Positions 9,058-17,498 of a DNA stretch of 64,000 bases are shown here, one piece after another. The translations under genes and the position numbers were made by a program. Within the stretch, counting starts at the first letter, position 1. Every line of letters starts with the position of its first letter. The stretch is from Rivularia sp. MS3 (GTDB lineage Bacteria > Cyanobacteriota > Cyanobacteriia > Cyanobacteriales > Nostocaceae). The notes under the pieces are model-generated. The model did not search any database and was not told the DNA's origin. It worked only from the letters and a program-made list of their open reading frames with translations. The stretch is from contig JAHCMI010000004.1 in assembly GCA_019192545.1 (NCBI GenBank), positions 62,001-126,000 of the forward strand, in the 5' to 3' direction.

Positions 9058-10092
9058 ATGTCTTCACAGGATATTATGGTTATCGGGGCTTCTGCTGGTG
9101 GAGTCGAAGCATTAATTTATTTAGTTAAGCATTTGCCAACGGAATTCAATATTCCTATAGTAATCGTCTTACATTTACCCAAGCACGGAACTGAAGTACT
9201 GTCAAGTCTCCTCAATCGTAACTCAAAACTACCAGTATCTGTAGTCATAAATAATCAAGCAATTGAGACAGGAAAAATCTACGTAGCTCCCCCCGATCGC
9301 CATGTATTGGTAAAAGAGAATTATTTGCAATTAACTCTAGGACCAAGAGAAAATAATCACCGTCCTGCTATCGATCCGCTTTTCCGATCTGCATCGCGTG
9401 CTTTTAATAATCGAGTTATAGCTGTCTTACTTACTGGTACTTTAGATGACGGTACAGCAGGACTTAAAGCTGTCAAAATGCGCGATGGTGTAGCTGTTGT
9501 GCAAAAGCCGGAAGATGCTATGTATCCAGGAATGCCGCGCAATGCTATCGAAAATGTGGAAAATATTGATTATATATTACCACTATCAGAAATTCCTGCG
9601 ATTTTAATCGAACTTGCAAATAGACCTGTTGAATCTTTAGAAAATTCTCAAGATAATTCTAGGAAGTCAGATTTAGTTGAATTAGATTTAAACGAATTAT
9701 CACAAGATGATAGACCAAATAAAACCTCGGTGTTTATCTGTCCCGACTGCGGTGGTCCTTTGTGGGAAATGCAGCAGCAAGGATTATTGCGCTATCGATG
9801 TCGTATCGGTCACGCTTATTCTATGGAAAGTCTTTTAGCTAGAAAATCAGATGATTTAGAAGATGCATTATGGTTAGCAATGCGCGTACTTGAAGAGAAA
9901 GCTTCTTTGAGCCGTAAAATTGCAACTAGAATGCGTTCGCAAAATCAAGTTTCTGCTGCTATCAGATTGGAAGAACAAGAAAAAGACGCTATCGACCGCG
10001 CTAAAGTAATTCAAAAAGTAATTTACCAAAATAATCAAAATATTGGAGAAAATACTGAGACATTTTTTTTGCAAGGCGGTACAGAAGTTTAG
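9058..10092 (+). CDS. cheB: CheB-type methylesterase with C-terminal Cys/His (zinc-ribbon-like) domain
   Basis: 344 residues. The N-terminal CheB catalytic domain (1-190) has Ser12 (GASAGG), His39 (VLHL) and Asp131 (LTGTLDDG). An acidic linker (about 190-222) leads to a C-terminal domain with Cys228, Cys231, Cys248 and His252 (CPDC...CRIGHAYS), suggesting zinc binding, then a helix ending near RLEEQEKDAIDRAKVI. The same C-terminal extension is known on CheB homologues outside classical chemotaxis. Good RBS (GAGAGGAAG). It lies between cheB1 and cheR and likely acts with them. Confidence 0.9.
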   Translation: MSSQDIMVIGASAGGVEALIYLVKHLPTEFNIPIVIVLHLPKHGTEVLSSLLNRNSKLPVSVVINNQAIETGKIYVAPPDRHVLVKENYLQLTLGPRENNHRPAIDPLFRSASRAFNNRVIAVLLTGTLDDGTAGLKAVKMRDGVAVVQKPEDAMYPGMPRNAIENVENIDYILPLSEIPAILIELANRPVESLENSQDNSRKSDLVELDLNELSQDDRPNKTSVFICPDCGGPLWEMQQQGLLRYRCRIGHAYSMESLLARKSDDLEDALWLAMRVLEEKASLSRKIATRMRSQNQVSAAIRLEEQEKDAIDRAKVIQKVIYQNNQNIGENTETFFLQGGTEV

Positions 10093-10271
10093 TTACATAA
10101 GCTTCCACTATTTTTGCTTGTCAAATTAACCTAAATTTACAATTACTTTTTTCCTTATCAGTAAAAACCTCTCCTTTGTTGCTTTTGTTAGATTAAAAGC
10201 ATTAAATTAGAAATTCATAAATTTGCCAAGATTCTAATAGAATGAGAACATTTTTAATATAGACATAAATA

Positions 10272-12134
10272 TTGGAAAATATAAAATTGAATAGAGTTCC
10301 GGAAAGCCCTGAATTAGAAAGCTTATTAGAATATATTAAACGCAACCGTGGGTTTGATTTTAGTGGCTATAAGCGTACAAGTTTGAGTCGTCGCGTTCGC
10401 AAGCGGATGCAGCTAGTTAATGTAGATAATTACAGCGAATATCTTGATTATTTAGAAGTACATCCGGATGAATTTGTTGAATTATTCAATACAATATTGA
10501 TTAATGTAACGACTTTCTTTCGCGAACCAGCAGCTTGGGAGTATATTGTCAGCGAAATTATTCCGCAAATCATTAATAACAGACAGTTTAATAAACCAAT
10601 TCGGGTATGGAGTGCTGGATGTGCTTCCGGAGAAGAAACATACAGTTTAGCAATTCTGCTTGCTGAAGCGCTAGGAATGGAAGAATATTCCCGCAGTGTA
10701 AAAGTCTTTGCTACAGATGTAGATATGGACGCTCTCAACTACGCTCGCTATGCAAACTACACTTCCAAAGAAGTTAATAACATTTCTCCAGAACTTTTGG
10801 ATAAATATTTTGAACGCACAAATAATCGTTATAGCGTTCAAAAAGAATTGCGTCGTGGAGTTATTTTCGGTCGTCACGATTTAGTTCAAGATGCACCAAT
10901 ATCGCGAATAGATTTGATTGTATGTCGCAATACTTTAATGTATTTTAACAGCGAAACCCAAAGCAAAATCCTTGACCGGTTCCATTTTGCTTTAAACAAC
11001 GGTGGCTATTTGTTTTTAGGTAAAGCTGAAATGTTATTCAGCCGCAACCATTTATTTTCCCTGCTCGATTTACACCACCGAGTATTTACTAAAGTTCCAT
11101 CGCAAAACTTTCGACAAATGCTTATGGGCATGGGTTTTTCACATAAACAACAAATGCTACCTCAAGCTGTAGATCGAAACCGCGTTCATGAAGCAATATT
11201 TGAAATCGATCCAGTTGCACAAATAGTGGTAGACATCAACAGTACGGTGCTTCTAGTTAATTCCCAAGCCCGGAAAATGTTTAATATCAATCCTAAAGAT
11301 ATTGGTCGTCCTTTACAAGATTTAGAAATTTCTTATCGTCCCGTTGAACTGCGATCGCGACTGGATCAAGTTTATAACAATCGTCGTAATATCTCTTTAA
11401 AAGACATTGAATGGTCGAATTCCGAACGTGAAACTTATTTTTTAGATATTGAGGTTATGCCTTTAATCAATAATAGTACAAATGAGCTATTAGGAGCGAA
11501 GATTATTTTTAGTAATGTTACTCGGTTTAAACAATTACAGCAAGATTTAGTTAATACTAATCAAGAATTAGAAACAGCTTATGAAGAACTTCAGTCTACT
11601 AATGAGGAATTAGAAACCACTAACGAAGAACTTCAATCAACGGTGGAAGAGTTAGAAACCACTAACGAAGAACTACAGTCTACTAATGAAGAATTAGAAA
11701 CAATGAACGAGGAACTGCAATCGAGTAACGATGAGTTGCAGACAATGAACGAAGAAATGCATCAAAGTAGCGATGAACTCAACAGAGTTAATAGTTTTTT
11801 AGAATCTATTTTAACTAGTTTACGTTCTGGAGTAGTAGTTGTAAATCGGGAATTACATATTTTAATTTGGAATTATAAAGCAGAAGATATGTGGGGATTG
11901 CGATTTGATGAAGTTTTTTCTCAACACTTTATGAGCTTAGATATCGGTTTACCCATCGAACAACTTAGACAGCCATTGAGAGCAGTTCTCAGCGGAGAAA
12001 CGGAAAACTATGAATTGACATTGAATGCAAGAAATCGTTTGGGCAGAACAATTAAATGTGAAATTATCTTAAATCCACTTAACAATTCAACATCAAATAT
12101 GCAAGGAGTAATCCTATTAATGGAAGAACGATAG
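10272..12134 (+). CDS. cheR: CheR-type methyltransferase with coiled coil and PAS domains
   Basis: 620 residues. CheR N-terminal helical domain (about 10-80) with FREPAAWEYI, then the SAM-binding domain with VWSAGCASGEETYSL (112-126) and FATDVDMDAL. A PAS-like segment (about 305-420) follows, then a long coiled coil of near-repeats (ELQSTNEELETTNEEL, about 420-505), and a C-terminal PAS. This is the CheR-coiled coil-PAS part of the large CheB/CheR fusion proteins, here a separate gene. It would methylate glutamates on a sensory partner using SAM. The start is TTG: the frame is closed by TAG at 10260 upstream and family homology begins at once. The coiled coil may mediate pairing with the following kinase, which has a similar start. 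Confidence 0.9.
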   Translation: MENIKLNRVPESPELESLLEYIKRNRGFDFSGYKRTSLSRRVRKRMQLVNVDNYSEYLDYLEVHPDEFVELFNTILINVTTFFREPAAWEYIVSEIIPQIINNRQFNKPIRVWSAGCASGEETYSLAILLAEALGMEEYSRSVKVFATDVDMDALNYARYANYTSKEVNNISPELLDKYFERTNNRYSVQKELRRGVIFGRHDLVQDAPISRIDLIVCRNTLMYFNSETQSKILDRFHFALNNGGYLFLGKAEMLFSRNHLFSLLDLHHRVFTKVPSQNFRQMLMGMGFSHKQQMLPQAVDRNRVHEAIFEIDPVAQIVVDINSTVLLVNSQARKMFNINPKDIGRPLQDLEISYRPVELRSRLDQVYNNRRNISLKDIEWSNSERETYFLDIEVMPLINNSTNELLGAKIIFSNVTRFKQLQQDLVNTNQELETAYEELQSTNEELETTNEELQSTVEELETTNEELQSTNEELETMNEELQSSNDELQTMNEEMHQSSDELNRVNSFLESILTSLRSGVVVVNRELHILIWNYKAEDMWGLRFDEVFSQHFMSLDIGLPIEQLRQPLRAVLSGETENYELTLNARNRLGRTIKCEIILNPLNNSTSNMQGVILLMEER

Positions 12135-12399
12135 CATTTTGTTATAAATTATTAATGATTGATTTTGTATGATACTTATAATAGTATAGAAAAATCCTGT
12201 TGGCTAACCATATATTTCTAAATAAGTAGTAGAAATATATTACTCTTATTTCACTCTAAAATTACTTACCTATTTTTACTTCTTTCTGGTGCGCTCTGTG
12301 CGTCTATAAGGATTTTTAAAAAATAATCTTCTGCCGGGTAGAAAGTAAATCAGCATTGAGATAGATATAAAATTTTATCGGAACATTTTAGATTAATAT
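12135..12399. other. Spacer between cheR and the histidine kinase
   Basis: AT-rich, 265 bases, no gene. A GCGCTCTGTGCGTCT stretch near 12290-12305 resembles a degenerate copy of the repeat seen at 19507-19551 and 23580-23625. Confidence 0.4.
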
Positions 12400-13767
12400 G
12401 TGACTTTTGCATATGAAAAAATAACTAAGAGGTACTTCGTGAACTTTGATAAATTTGTCGATCAAATAGAGGAAGTTCGTCAACAGACATATTCACTACA
12501 GCAACGTATTACAGAAGCACCTCATCGTGAAGATTTGCTAATGCAAACTTTCGAGCAGTTAAATACCAGCTTAGAAGAACTTCATGTAGTAGAAGAAGAA
12601 TTATTTCAACAAAATGAAGAATTATTTATTGCTCAAGAAAAACTACAAAAAGAAAGTCAACGCTATCAAGAATTATTTGATTTTGCACCTGATGGCTATT
12701 TAATAACAGATGTAAACGGTAAAATTTTAGAAGCTAATCAAGTCGCTTCACAGTTGCTTACGATAGATAAAAATTTAATTATCGGAAAACTGCTAATTAT
12801 ATTTGTTCCTCAAGAAACACGTCGTGAGTTTCGCAATAAAATAAGCTGTTTAAAAGAACAAACACAACTCAAATATTGGGAAACTAATCTAAATAATTAT
12901 CAAGGAAATTCGTTTGATTGTGAAATTAGTGCCAGTATAATCAAGGATAATCAAGATAACTCTATAGGTATACGTTGGATATTGCGCGATATTAGCGCTC
13001 GCAAGCAAGCAGAAGCAAAAATACGTTTAATGGAACTGCAAAATTATCAATTGCAAGAAACATCAAAAATCAAGTCAAAAATTTTAGCAGTTCTATCTCA
13101 CGAGCTACGTACACCTTTAAATGCAGTTTTGGGCTTTTCAGATTTACTTTTACGTTTAAATAGAAATTTATTTAATTCTCAATCGATTAATATAGTAGAA
13201 ACAATTATTAGAAACGGTAAGCAGTTGTTAACTTTAATTAATGATATGCTTGATTTTGCGAAGTTAGAGCAAGGTGAAATTGTTCTCAAACTGCAAAAAT
13301 TTAATATAGAAGAGTTAATAAATACAATTGTGGAAGACTTGCGTTTTTTTGCTAATCGGAAGAATATTACTATAGATATTCATATAAATGTCCATGATAT
13401 TAGAGTAAGTAATGACCCGATACGAGTACAGCAATTATTAACTAACTTAATTTCTAACGCTATAAAATTTACAAAATCTGGTAGTATATCAATTCAATTA
13501 CAAGAATTAAACGAAGATAAAATTATCATCACAGTAAAAGATACAGGTATTGGTATTTCCGAAATAGATTTATTACATATTTTTCAAGCATTCAGACAAG
13601 TAAATCAAACCATGAATCGTACTTCTCAAGGAACGGGATTGGGATTAGCAATAGTCAAAAGTTTATTAGATTTAATGGGAGGAAATATTACAGTTGAAAG
13701 CGTACTTGGTGAAGGTTCGACTTTTCGAGTAGAGTTACCGAGAATAGTCAACAGCGAGCAGTGTTAG
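12400..13767 (+). CDS. PAS-domain sensor histidine kinase (cytoplasmic)
   Basis: 455 residues, no membrane segment. Coiled coil (about 20-90: LEELHVVEEELFQQNEELF), PAS domain (about 90-205: FDFAPDGYLITDVNGKILEAN), then the kinase core. The H-box SHELRTPLNAV has His234, the N-box contains NLISNAIKFT, and DTGIGIS and GTGLGLAI nucleotide-binding boxes are present. There is no receiver domain and no response regulator next door. The annotated start is a GTG. It follows cheR, and the two share glutamate-rich coiled coils, so a signalling complex is plausible (inference). The last residues NSEQC come from STRR-like sequence. Confidence 0.92.
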   Translation: MTFAYEKITKRYFVNFDKFVDQIEEVRQQTYSLQQRITEAPHREDLLMQTFEQLNTSLEELHVVEEELFQQNEELFIAQEKLQKESQRYQELFDFAPDGYLITDVNGKILEANQVASQLLTIDKNLIIGKLLIIFVPQETRREFRNKISCLKEQTQLKYWETNLNNYQGNSFDCEISASIIKDNQDNSIGIRWILRDISARKQAEAKIRLMELQNYQLQETSKIKSKILAVLSHELRTPLNAVLGFSDLLLRLNRNLFNSQSINIVETIIRNGKQLLTLINDMLDFAKLEQGEIVLKLQKFNIEELINTIVEDLRFFANRKNITIDIHINVHDIRVSNDPIRVQQLLTNLISNAIKFTKSGSISIQLQELNEDKIIITVKDTGIGISEIDLLHIFQAFRQVNQTMNRTSQGTGLGLAIVKSLLDLMGGNITVESVLGEGSTFRVELPRIVNSEQC

Positions 13768-13901
13768 GGGAGGTGTCTCGGAGGGAAATACAGTGAATAG
13801 TTACTCTTAAGTTGGTAGTTAGTGATTTACCGCTGATAAAATACTTTTAATAATTTAATTAAGAAAATATCTATAAATATAAAACCGATTGTATAACTCT
13901 T

Positions 13902-13926
13902 ACTCATTACTCATTACTCATTACTG
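13902..13926. repeat. Heptamer STRR ACTCATT at the rsmH 3' end
   Basis: Three to four ACTCATT units overlap the end of rsmH; on the minus strand they code its last residues and stop (MSNE*). Confidence 0.85.
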
Positions 13927-14812
13927 ACTCTGCGATTCTTAATTTAGCAGAACGAGAGCGGGGATTATTTGAAATTTCTTCTTTTTGAGCGGTAATTGGT
14001 TTTTTGGTTAATACTTTTAACAATTGCGATTCTTTAAAACTATGTTTGACAATTCTATCTTCCAAACTATGGAAACTAATGATTGCAATCTTTCCACCTT
14101 CAACAAGTGCTAAAGGTGCTTTTTCTAACAGAGCTTCTAAAGATTTTAATTCGTTGTTAACCGCAATTCTTAGACCTTGAAAAGCTCTAGTTGCAGGATG
14201 AATTCTTCCATAACGATACTTTTTAGGTACAGAATAAGATATCGCTTCAGCTAATTGAGTTGTAGTATGGAACGGACGATTTTCAACAATTCGCTTGGCA
14301 ATCCGTCGTGATAATCTTTCCTCACCATACTTAAAGAAAATGTCCGCTAATTCCACCTCATCCCAATGATTAATTATCTCAGCAGCATTTAAAGATTGTC
14401 TTCTATCCATTCGCATATCTAATTCAGCTTCGTAGCGAAAGCTAAAACCCCTTTCTGGATTATCTAAATGGTAAGAACTTACTCCTAAGTCGGCAATAAT
14501 ACCATCAAAAGTGTTGCGAGGAAAATTATATTCAGCGAAATTACTACGAACAAAATCTACACGATTTTCAAACTCTGCTAAATTATCTTTTGCAGCTATC
14601 AAAGCATCTTCATCTTGGTCAAGGGCGGTAATATGCGTATCCGATGCAGCTTCTAAGATTAATCGAGAATGTCCACCACCACCAACCGTTACATCTAAAT
14701 AATGTCCGTTTTCTTTTATATTTAAACCTGTAATTATTTCCTTTCCTAAAACAGGTATATGTAAAAAATCAGGTGTTTCTAAATTAGATTCTTGTGATGA
14801 TTGGTTAATCAT
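13907..14812 (-). CDS. rsmH: 16S rRNA (cytosine1402-N4)-methyltransferase RsmH (MraW)
   Basis: 301 residues, the usual length. It uses SAM to methylate N4 of C1402 in the P-site region of 16S rRNA. Seen: [10 protein letters not shown] near the start, the SAM motif [57 protein letters not shown], and [10 protein letters not shown], all RsmH signatures. It stands alone, without the mra/dcw cluster, as usual in cyanobacteria. The C-terminal residues are coded by an ACTCATT heptamer STRR that also supplies the stop codon. Confidence 0.96.
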   Translation of the reverse strand: MINQSSQESNLETPDFLHIPVLGKEIITGLNIKENGHYLDVTVGGGGHSRLILEAASDTHITALDQDEDALIAAKDNLAEFENRVDFVRSNFAEYNFPRNTFDGIIADLGVSSYHLDNPERGFSFRYEAELDMRMDRRQSLNAAEIINHWDEVELADIFFKYGEERLSRRIAKRIVENRPFHTTTQLAEAISYSVPKKYRYGRIHPATRAFQGLRIAVNNELKSLEALLEKAPLALVEGGKIAIISFHSLEDRIVKHSFKESQLLKVLTKKPITAQKEEISNNPRSRSAKLRIAESVMSNE

Positions 14813-15299
14813 AGTAAATTATTAAAGTAATTTTGAACTTATAGGGACAGTTATTCCACAAGAATTATAATAATTTTTTTAACTTCTAAGTATCGCTTGC
14901 ATTCTCCACTTTCATACGGTGTCAGAATTGCGTTAGGTATTATACTCCATTGCAATTCGGGTCTTCTTCCCTCTTCCCTCTGACTTAAAGGTCGAAGACC
15001 TTCGGTTAATGGTGTTATGTCTAAACAGTATCACGGACATCCGGCCAAAATTTTTTGATTGGAAAAAATTCCGCTCTACCCTTTACAATTGCTGTAGAAT
15101 GCCGCCCTGTAAGGGCAGAGCTTGAATGCTTTTATTTTTGGTCACCGTTACTCCGCCGTGCAACGACGGAGCCTGCGGTAACCGGCGTTCCCCGGTCAAA
15201 GTTCATAAATGCTGTAAAATCTAACTTTAAAAATAATTCTTGTTTCGATAATATTAGGCTTGCAAGTTTATTGAATAAATTCGAGCATTTTCGCAAACT
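14813..15299. other. Intergenic region with dispersed repeats
   Basis: Contains a small inverted repeat GAATTGC/GCAATTC (14925-14958), a pyrimidine-rich CTTCTTCCCTCTTCCCTCT run, a CGCCCTGTAAGGGCAG hairpin (about 15102-15118) and the dispersed repeat at 15139-15198. An 83-codon open frame here (15055-15306) is formed from these repeats and is not considered a gene. Confidence 0.6.
15139..15198. repeat. Dispersed ~60-bp repeat, copy 1
   Basis: GTCACCGTTACTCCGCCGTG followed by CAACGACGGAGCCTGCGGT and a GGTCACC/CCCCGGTC closure. A near-identical copy lies at 45921-45984. The CTCCGCCG/CGACGGAG arms can form an imperfect hairpin. Confidence 0.8.
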
Positions 15300-15689
15300 A
15301 TGCTAACTGACATATTTCCTTTCAGATTCGAGTTAGACACAATAGCCATTGCTGGAGCAACTTTATGGTCTTTGGCATTGTATCTGGGTTTTTCCCCGGT
15401 TGGTGAATGGGTAACAATACAGTTAAATCGCTGGTTTAATTTTGCCGAACGATTTATGTATACCAGTAAAATTGAATTTGAAAAAACCCGTCAAGTAAGA
15501 GAATCGCAAAATGCTTTTTATGCATCAGTTTTCAGCATCATTCCGTTTTTAATTGTCGGTGCTTTGTCTAACTGGATTATAGAACTGAGTTTAGGAGGAA
15601 GTTGGGGTATAAGTACCGGAATTCTCGCTTGTATGGGTTGTGGAGTTTACGAATTAGGAAGAAGAGATGGGGAAAACAGCGAACAGTGA
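15300..15689 (+). CDS. Conserved-type membrane protein (129 aa), unknown function
   Basis: 129 residues with hydrophobic segments at about 13-33 (IAIAGATLWSLALYLGF) and about 72-110 (VFSIIPFLIVGALSNWII, then GGSWGISTGILACMGCG), separated by an amphipathic charged stretch. Likely an inner-membrane or thylakoid protein. The coding pattern is consistent, but no named family is recognised. The tail DGENSEQ and the stop are formed by a CAGTGAA STRR. It is followed 116 bases later by the inositol-phosphatase-family gene on the same strand. Confidence 0.65.
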   Translation: MLTDIFPFRFELDTIAIAGATLWSLALYLGFSPVGEWVTIQLNRWFNFAERFMYTSKIEFEKTRQVRESQNAFYASVFSIIPFLIVGALSNWIIELSLGGSWGISTGILACMGCGVYELGRRDGENSEQ

Positions 15690-15802
15690 ACAGTGAACAG
15701 TGAACAGTTGAGAGTTTATATTTTCAAGCGATCGCTTGTCATATTTAACCCATTACCAATTACCTTTGAACTTTGACCTTTAACCTTTAACCTTTAACCT
15801 TA
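15674..15802. repeat. STRRs between the membrane protein and the phosphatase gene
   Basis: CAGTGAA heptamers (15674-15711) overlap the preceding stop codon. TTTGAAC, TTTGACC and TTTAACC heptamers (15765-15802) end 3 bases before the next ATG, occupying its ribosome-binding position. A HIP1 site GCGATCGC lies at about 15728. Confidence 0.85.
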
Positions 15803-15804
15803 AT

Positions 15805-16662
15805 ATGTCCTCACCTCGGATTATTTTAGAAACTTTACTGCCGCATTTAAAAGCAGCAGCAGGTTATGCTCGTTTTCTGCAACCAAAAATTGCTGCACTC
15901 CCAGATAAAGATGGTGGAGACAGCTTTTTTTCTGCTGCTTTGACTGAAGCTGATTTAGCAATTCAAAATTTTGTCGAAGTTGCTTTATTAGGTCATTTCC
16001 CAAATATCAGATTTTATGGAGAAGAATATAAAAGTTCTCCCAATACAAAATATTTCCGAGCCGTAGAATTTGGCGAGAAAGATGATTATTTAGTAACCCT
16101 CGATCCCATTGACGGCACAAAATACTATATTGATGGACATTCCAACTATCAAATTATTCTTAGCATCTTAAATACAGATGATTACGAAGCGGTAATTGCA
16201 ATTTCTCCCAGCGAAGATACTTATTTCTATGCCCTCAGAGGAAATGGTGCTTTTACCGGTAATCTAAATATGGATTTATCACAATGCACTTCTTTAAAAG
16301 TAGACTCTACTGCAAAACCTACTATATTGCTGGGCACGGCTATGAGTTCTTTAACACCTACATTAGAAGATAAATACAATATTATTAATGCTGTAGAAGA
16401 TTATTCTAGTTCGGTTCAAATGCCCAATCTTAATTCTATTTTGACCGGTGGAATCAGTGGTGCTGTCAAAAGATTCGGTCAATTTATCGATGGTGCTGCT
16501 TTAGCTTTTCTCGCCAAAGAAGCTGGTTGTATTGTTACGAGTTTGGATGGTTCTAACTTACCTGCCCTTTCCGAATGCCAAGATTACAAATTACCAGGAT
16601 TAATTATTGCAACTTCCGAATCCATCCACCAAGACTTATTAGCAGCTATTAGCAAGATTTAA
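15805..16662 (+). CDS. Inositol monophosphatase-family phosphatase
   Basis: 285 residues. Seen: metal-binding residues of the IMPase/FBPase fold, with FYGEEY (Glu73/74) and LDPIDGTKYYIDG (Asp100, Asp103), plus a C-terminal FIDGAALAFLAKEAGC motif supplying the third acidic ligand. The family includes inositol-1-phosphatases, PAP phosphatases (CysQ) and cyanobacterial FBPase-like enzymes; the exact substrate cannot be told. Soluble, Mg-dependent and Li-sensitive in characterised members. The start is fixed by an STRR that ends 3 bases upstream, so there is no classical Shine-Dalgarno. Confidence 0.85.
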   Translation: MSSPRIILETLLPHLKAAAGYARFLQPKIAALPDKDGGDSFFSAALTEADLAIQNFVEVALLGHFPNIRFYGEEYKSSPNTKYFRAVEFGEKDDYLVTLDPIDGTKYYIDGHSNYQIILSILNTDDYEAVIAISPSEDTYFYALRGNGAFTGNLNMDLSQCTSLKVDSTAKPTILLGTAMSSLTPTLEDKYNIINAVEDYSSSVQMPNLNSILTGGISGAVKRFGQFIDGAALAFLAKEAGCIVTSLDGSNLPALSECQDYKLPGLIIATSESIHQDLLAAISKI

Positions 16663-17100
16663 ACAAAAAATTGATTATCTCAATAAACGCGATCGCAACT
16701 TATTTTTCTTTTGTATACCTTATACGCAATATGTCAACCGTAATAAAAATCATCAAAATAGTTTATGTTAAGTTGACTGTAATATCGCCGTTTCGCCTTC
16801 ACTAAATCAACGATTCAACAAGGGTTTCAAACTCGTATAAATTTACAGATATACGTCGCCAGTGATTATTAATTTACACCTACCTCAAACCCCTGTCAAT
16901 TCGTTAACCCATTTTTTAAATGTCAGAGAAGCTTAACCAAATTTACATTTAAAACTTTAATTATTCTAATGATTTACAAAAATCATATTTACAGTGTCAA
17001 TCATTTCGACTATTTGTTTGCATAAAGATGATAATAACTATATGAATAGAATTTTAAGGTTAATTTCGATTAACCCGAATAAACGAAATATTGAGAATGA
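16663..17100. other. AT-rich intergenic region
   Basis: No ORF. It contains one HIP1 site (about 16690). It leads into the 152-bp tandem repeat. No RNA gene recognised. Confidence 0.5.
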
Positions 17101-17104
17101 AATG

Positions 17105-17442
17105 CGAATAGATTTTCAAAATTGTTTGAAACAACTTTTTTATATAAGGTGGAAGACTATTTAAACAAAGCTGCATTTTACCAAAAATATAGAAGGTATA
17201 ATCTGAATATCTAGATTTCGATTATACGAGAATATCGAACGAAAGACGGTCGAATATGAAGGATTTTTCAAAGTTGTTTCAAACAGCTTTTATATATAAG
17301 GTGGAAGATTGTTTAAACAAAGCTGCATTTTACCAAAAATATAGAAGGTATAATCTGAATATCTAGATTTCGATTATACGGGAATATCGAAATAACGATG
17401 ATCGAATATGAAGAGATTTTCAAAGTTGTTTGAGACAGGTTT
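17105..17442. repeat. 152-bp tandem direct repeat, about 2.2 copies
   Basis: The segment GGTGGAAGA...TTTAAACAAAGCTGC...GGTATAATCTGAAT...CGATTATACG recurs with an exact 152-bp period (TTAAACAAAG at 17161 and 17313). A third partial start lies at 17404 (GAATATGAAGAGATTTTC, compare 17252). Copies are nearly identical over about 100 bp. Each full copy holds a TATAAT. There is no open frame. It lies just downstream of the helical-repeat protein gene. Confidence 0.9.
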
Positions 17443-17498
17443 GAGAAAATTAGCTTGTAGAAGATATATATCATTGCTAATTAAATTCTTTAAAAAGG

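Noticed and set aside
15055-15306. 83-codon open frame between rsmH and the membrane protein gene
   Set aside because: It is built from dispersed hairpin repeats, one of which recurs at 45921-45984, and the composition is not protein-like.
17105-17442. CRISPR array
   Set aside because: The units are 152 bp in direct tandem with no unique spacers and no cas genes.
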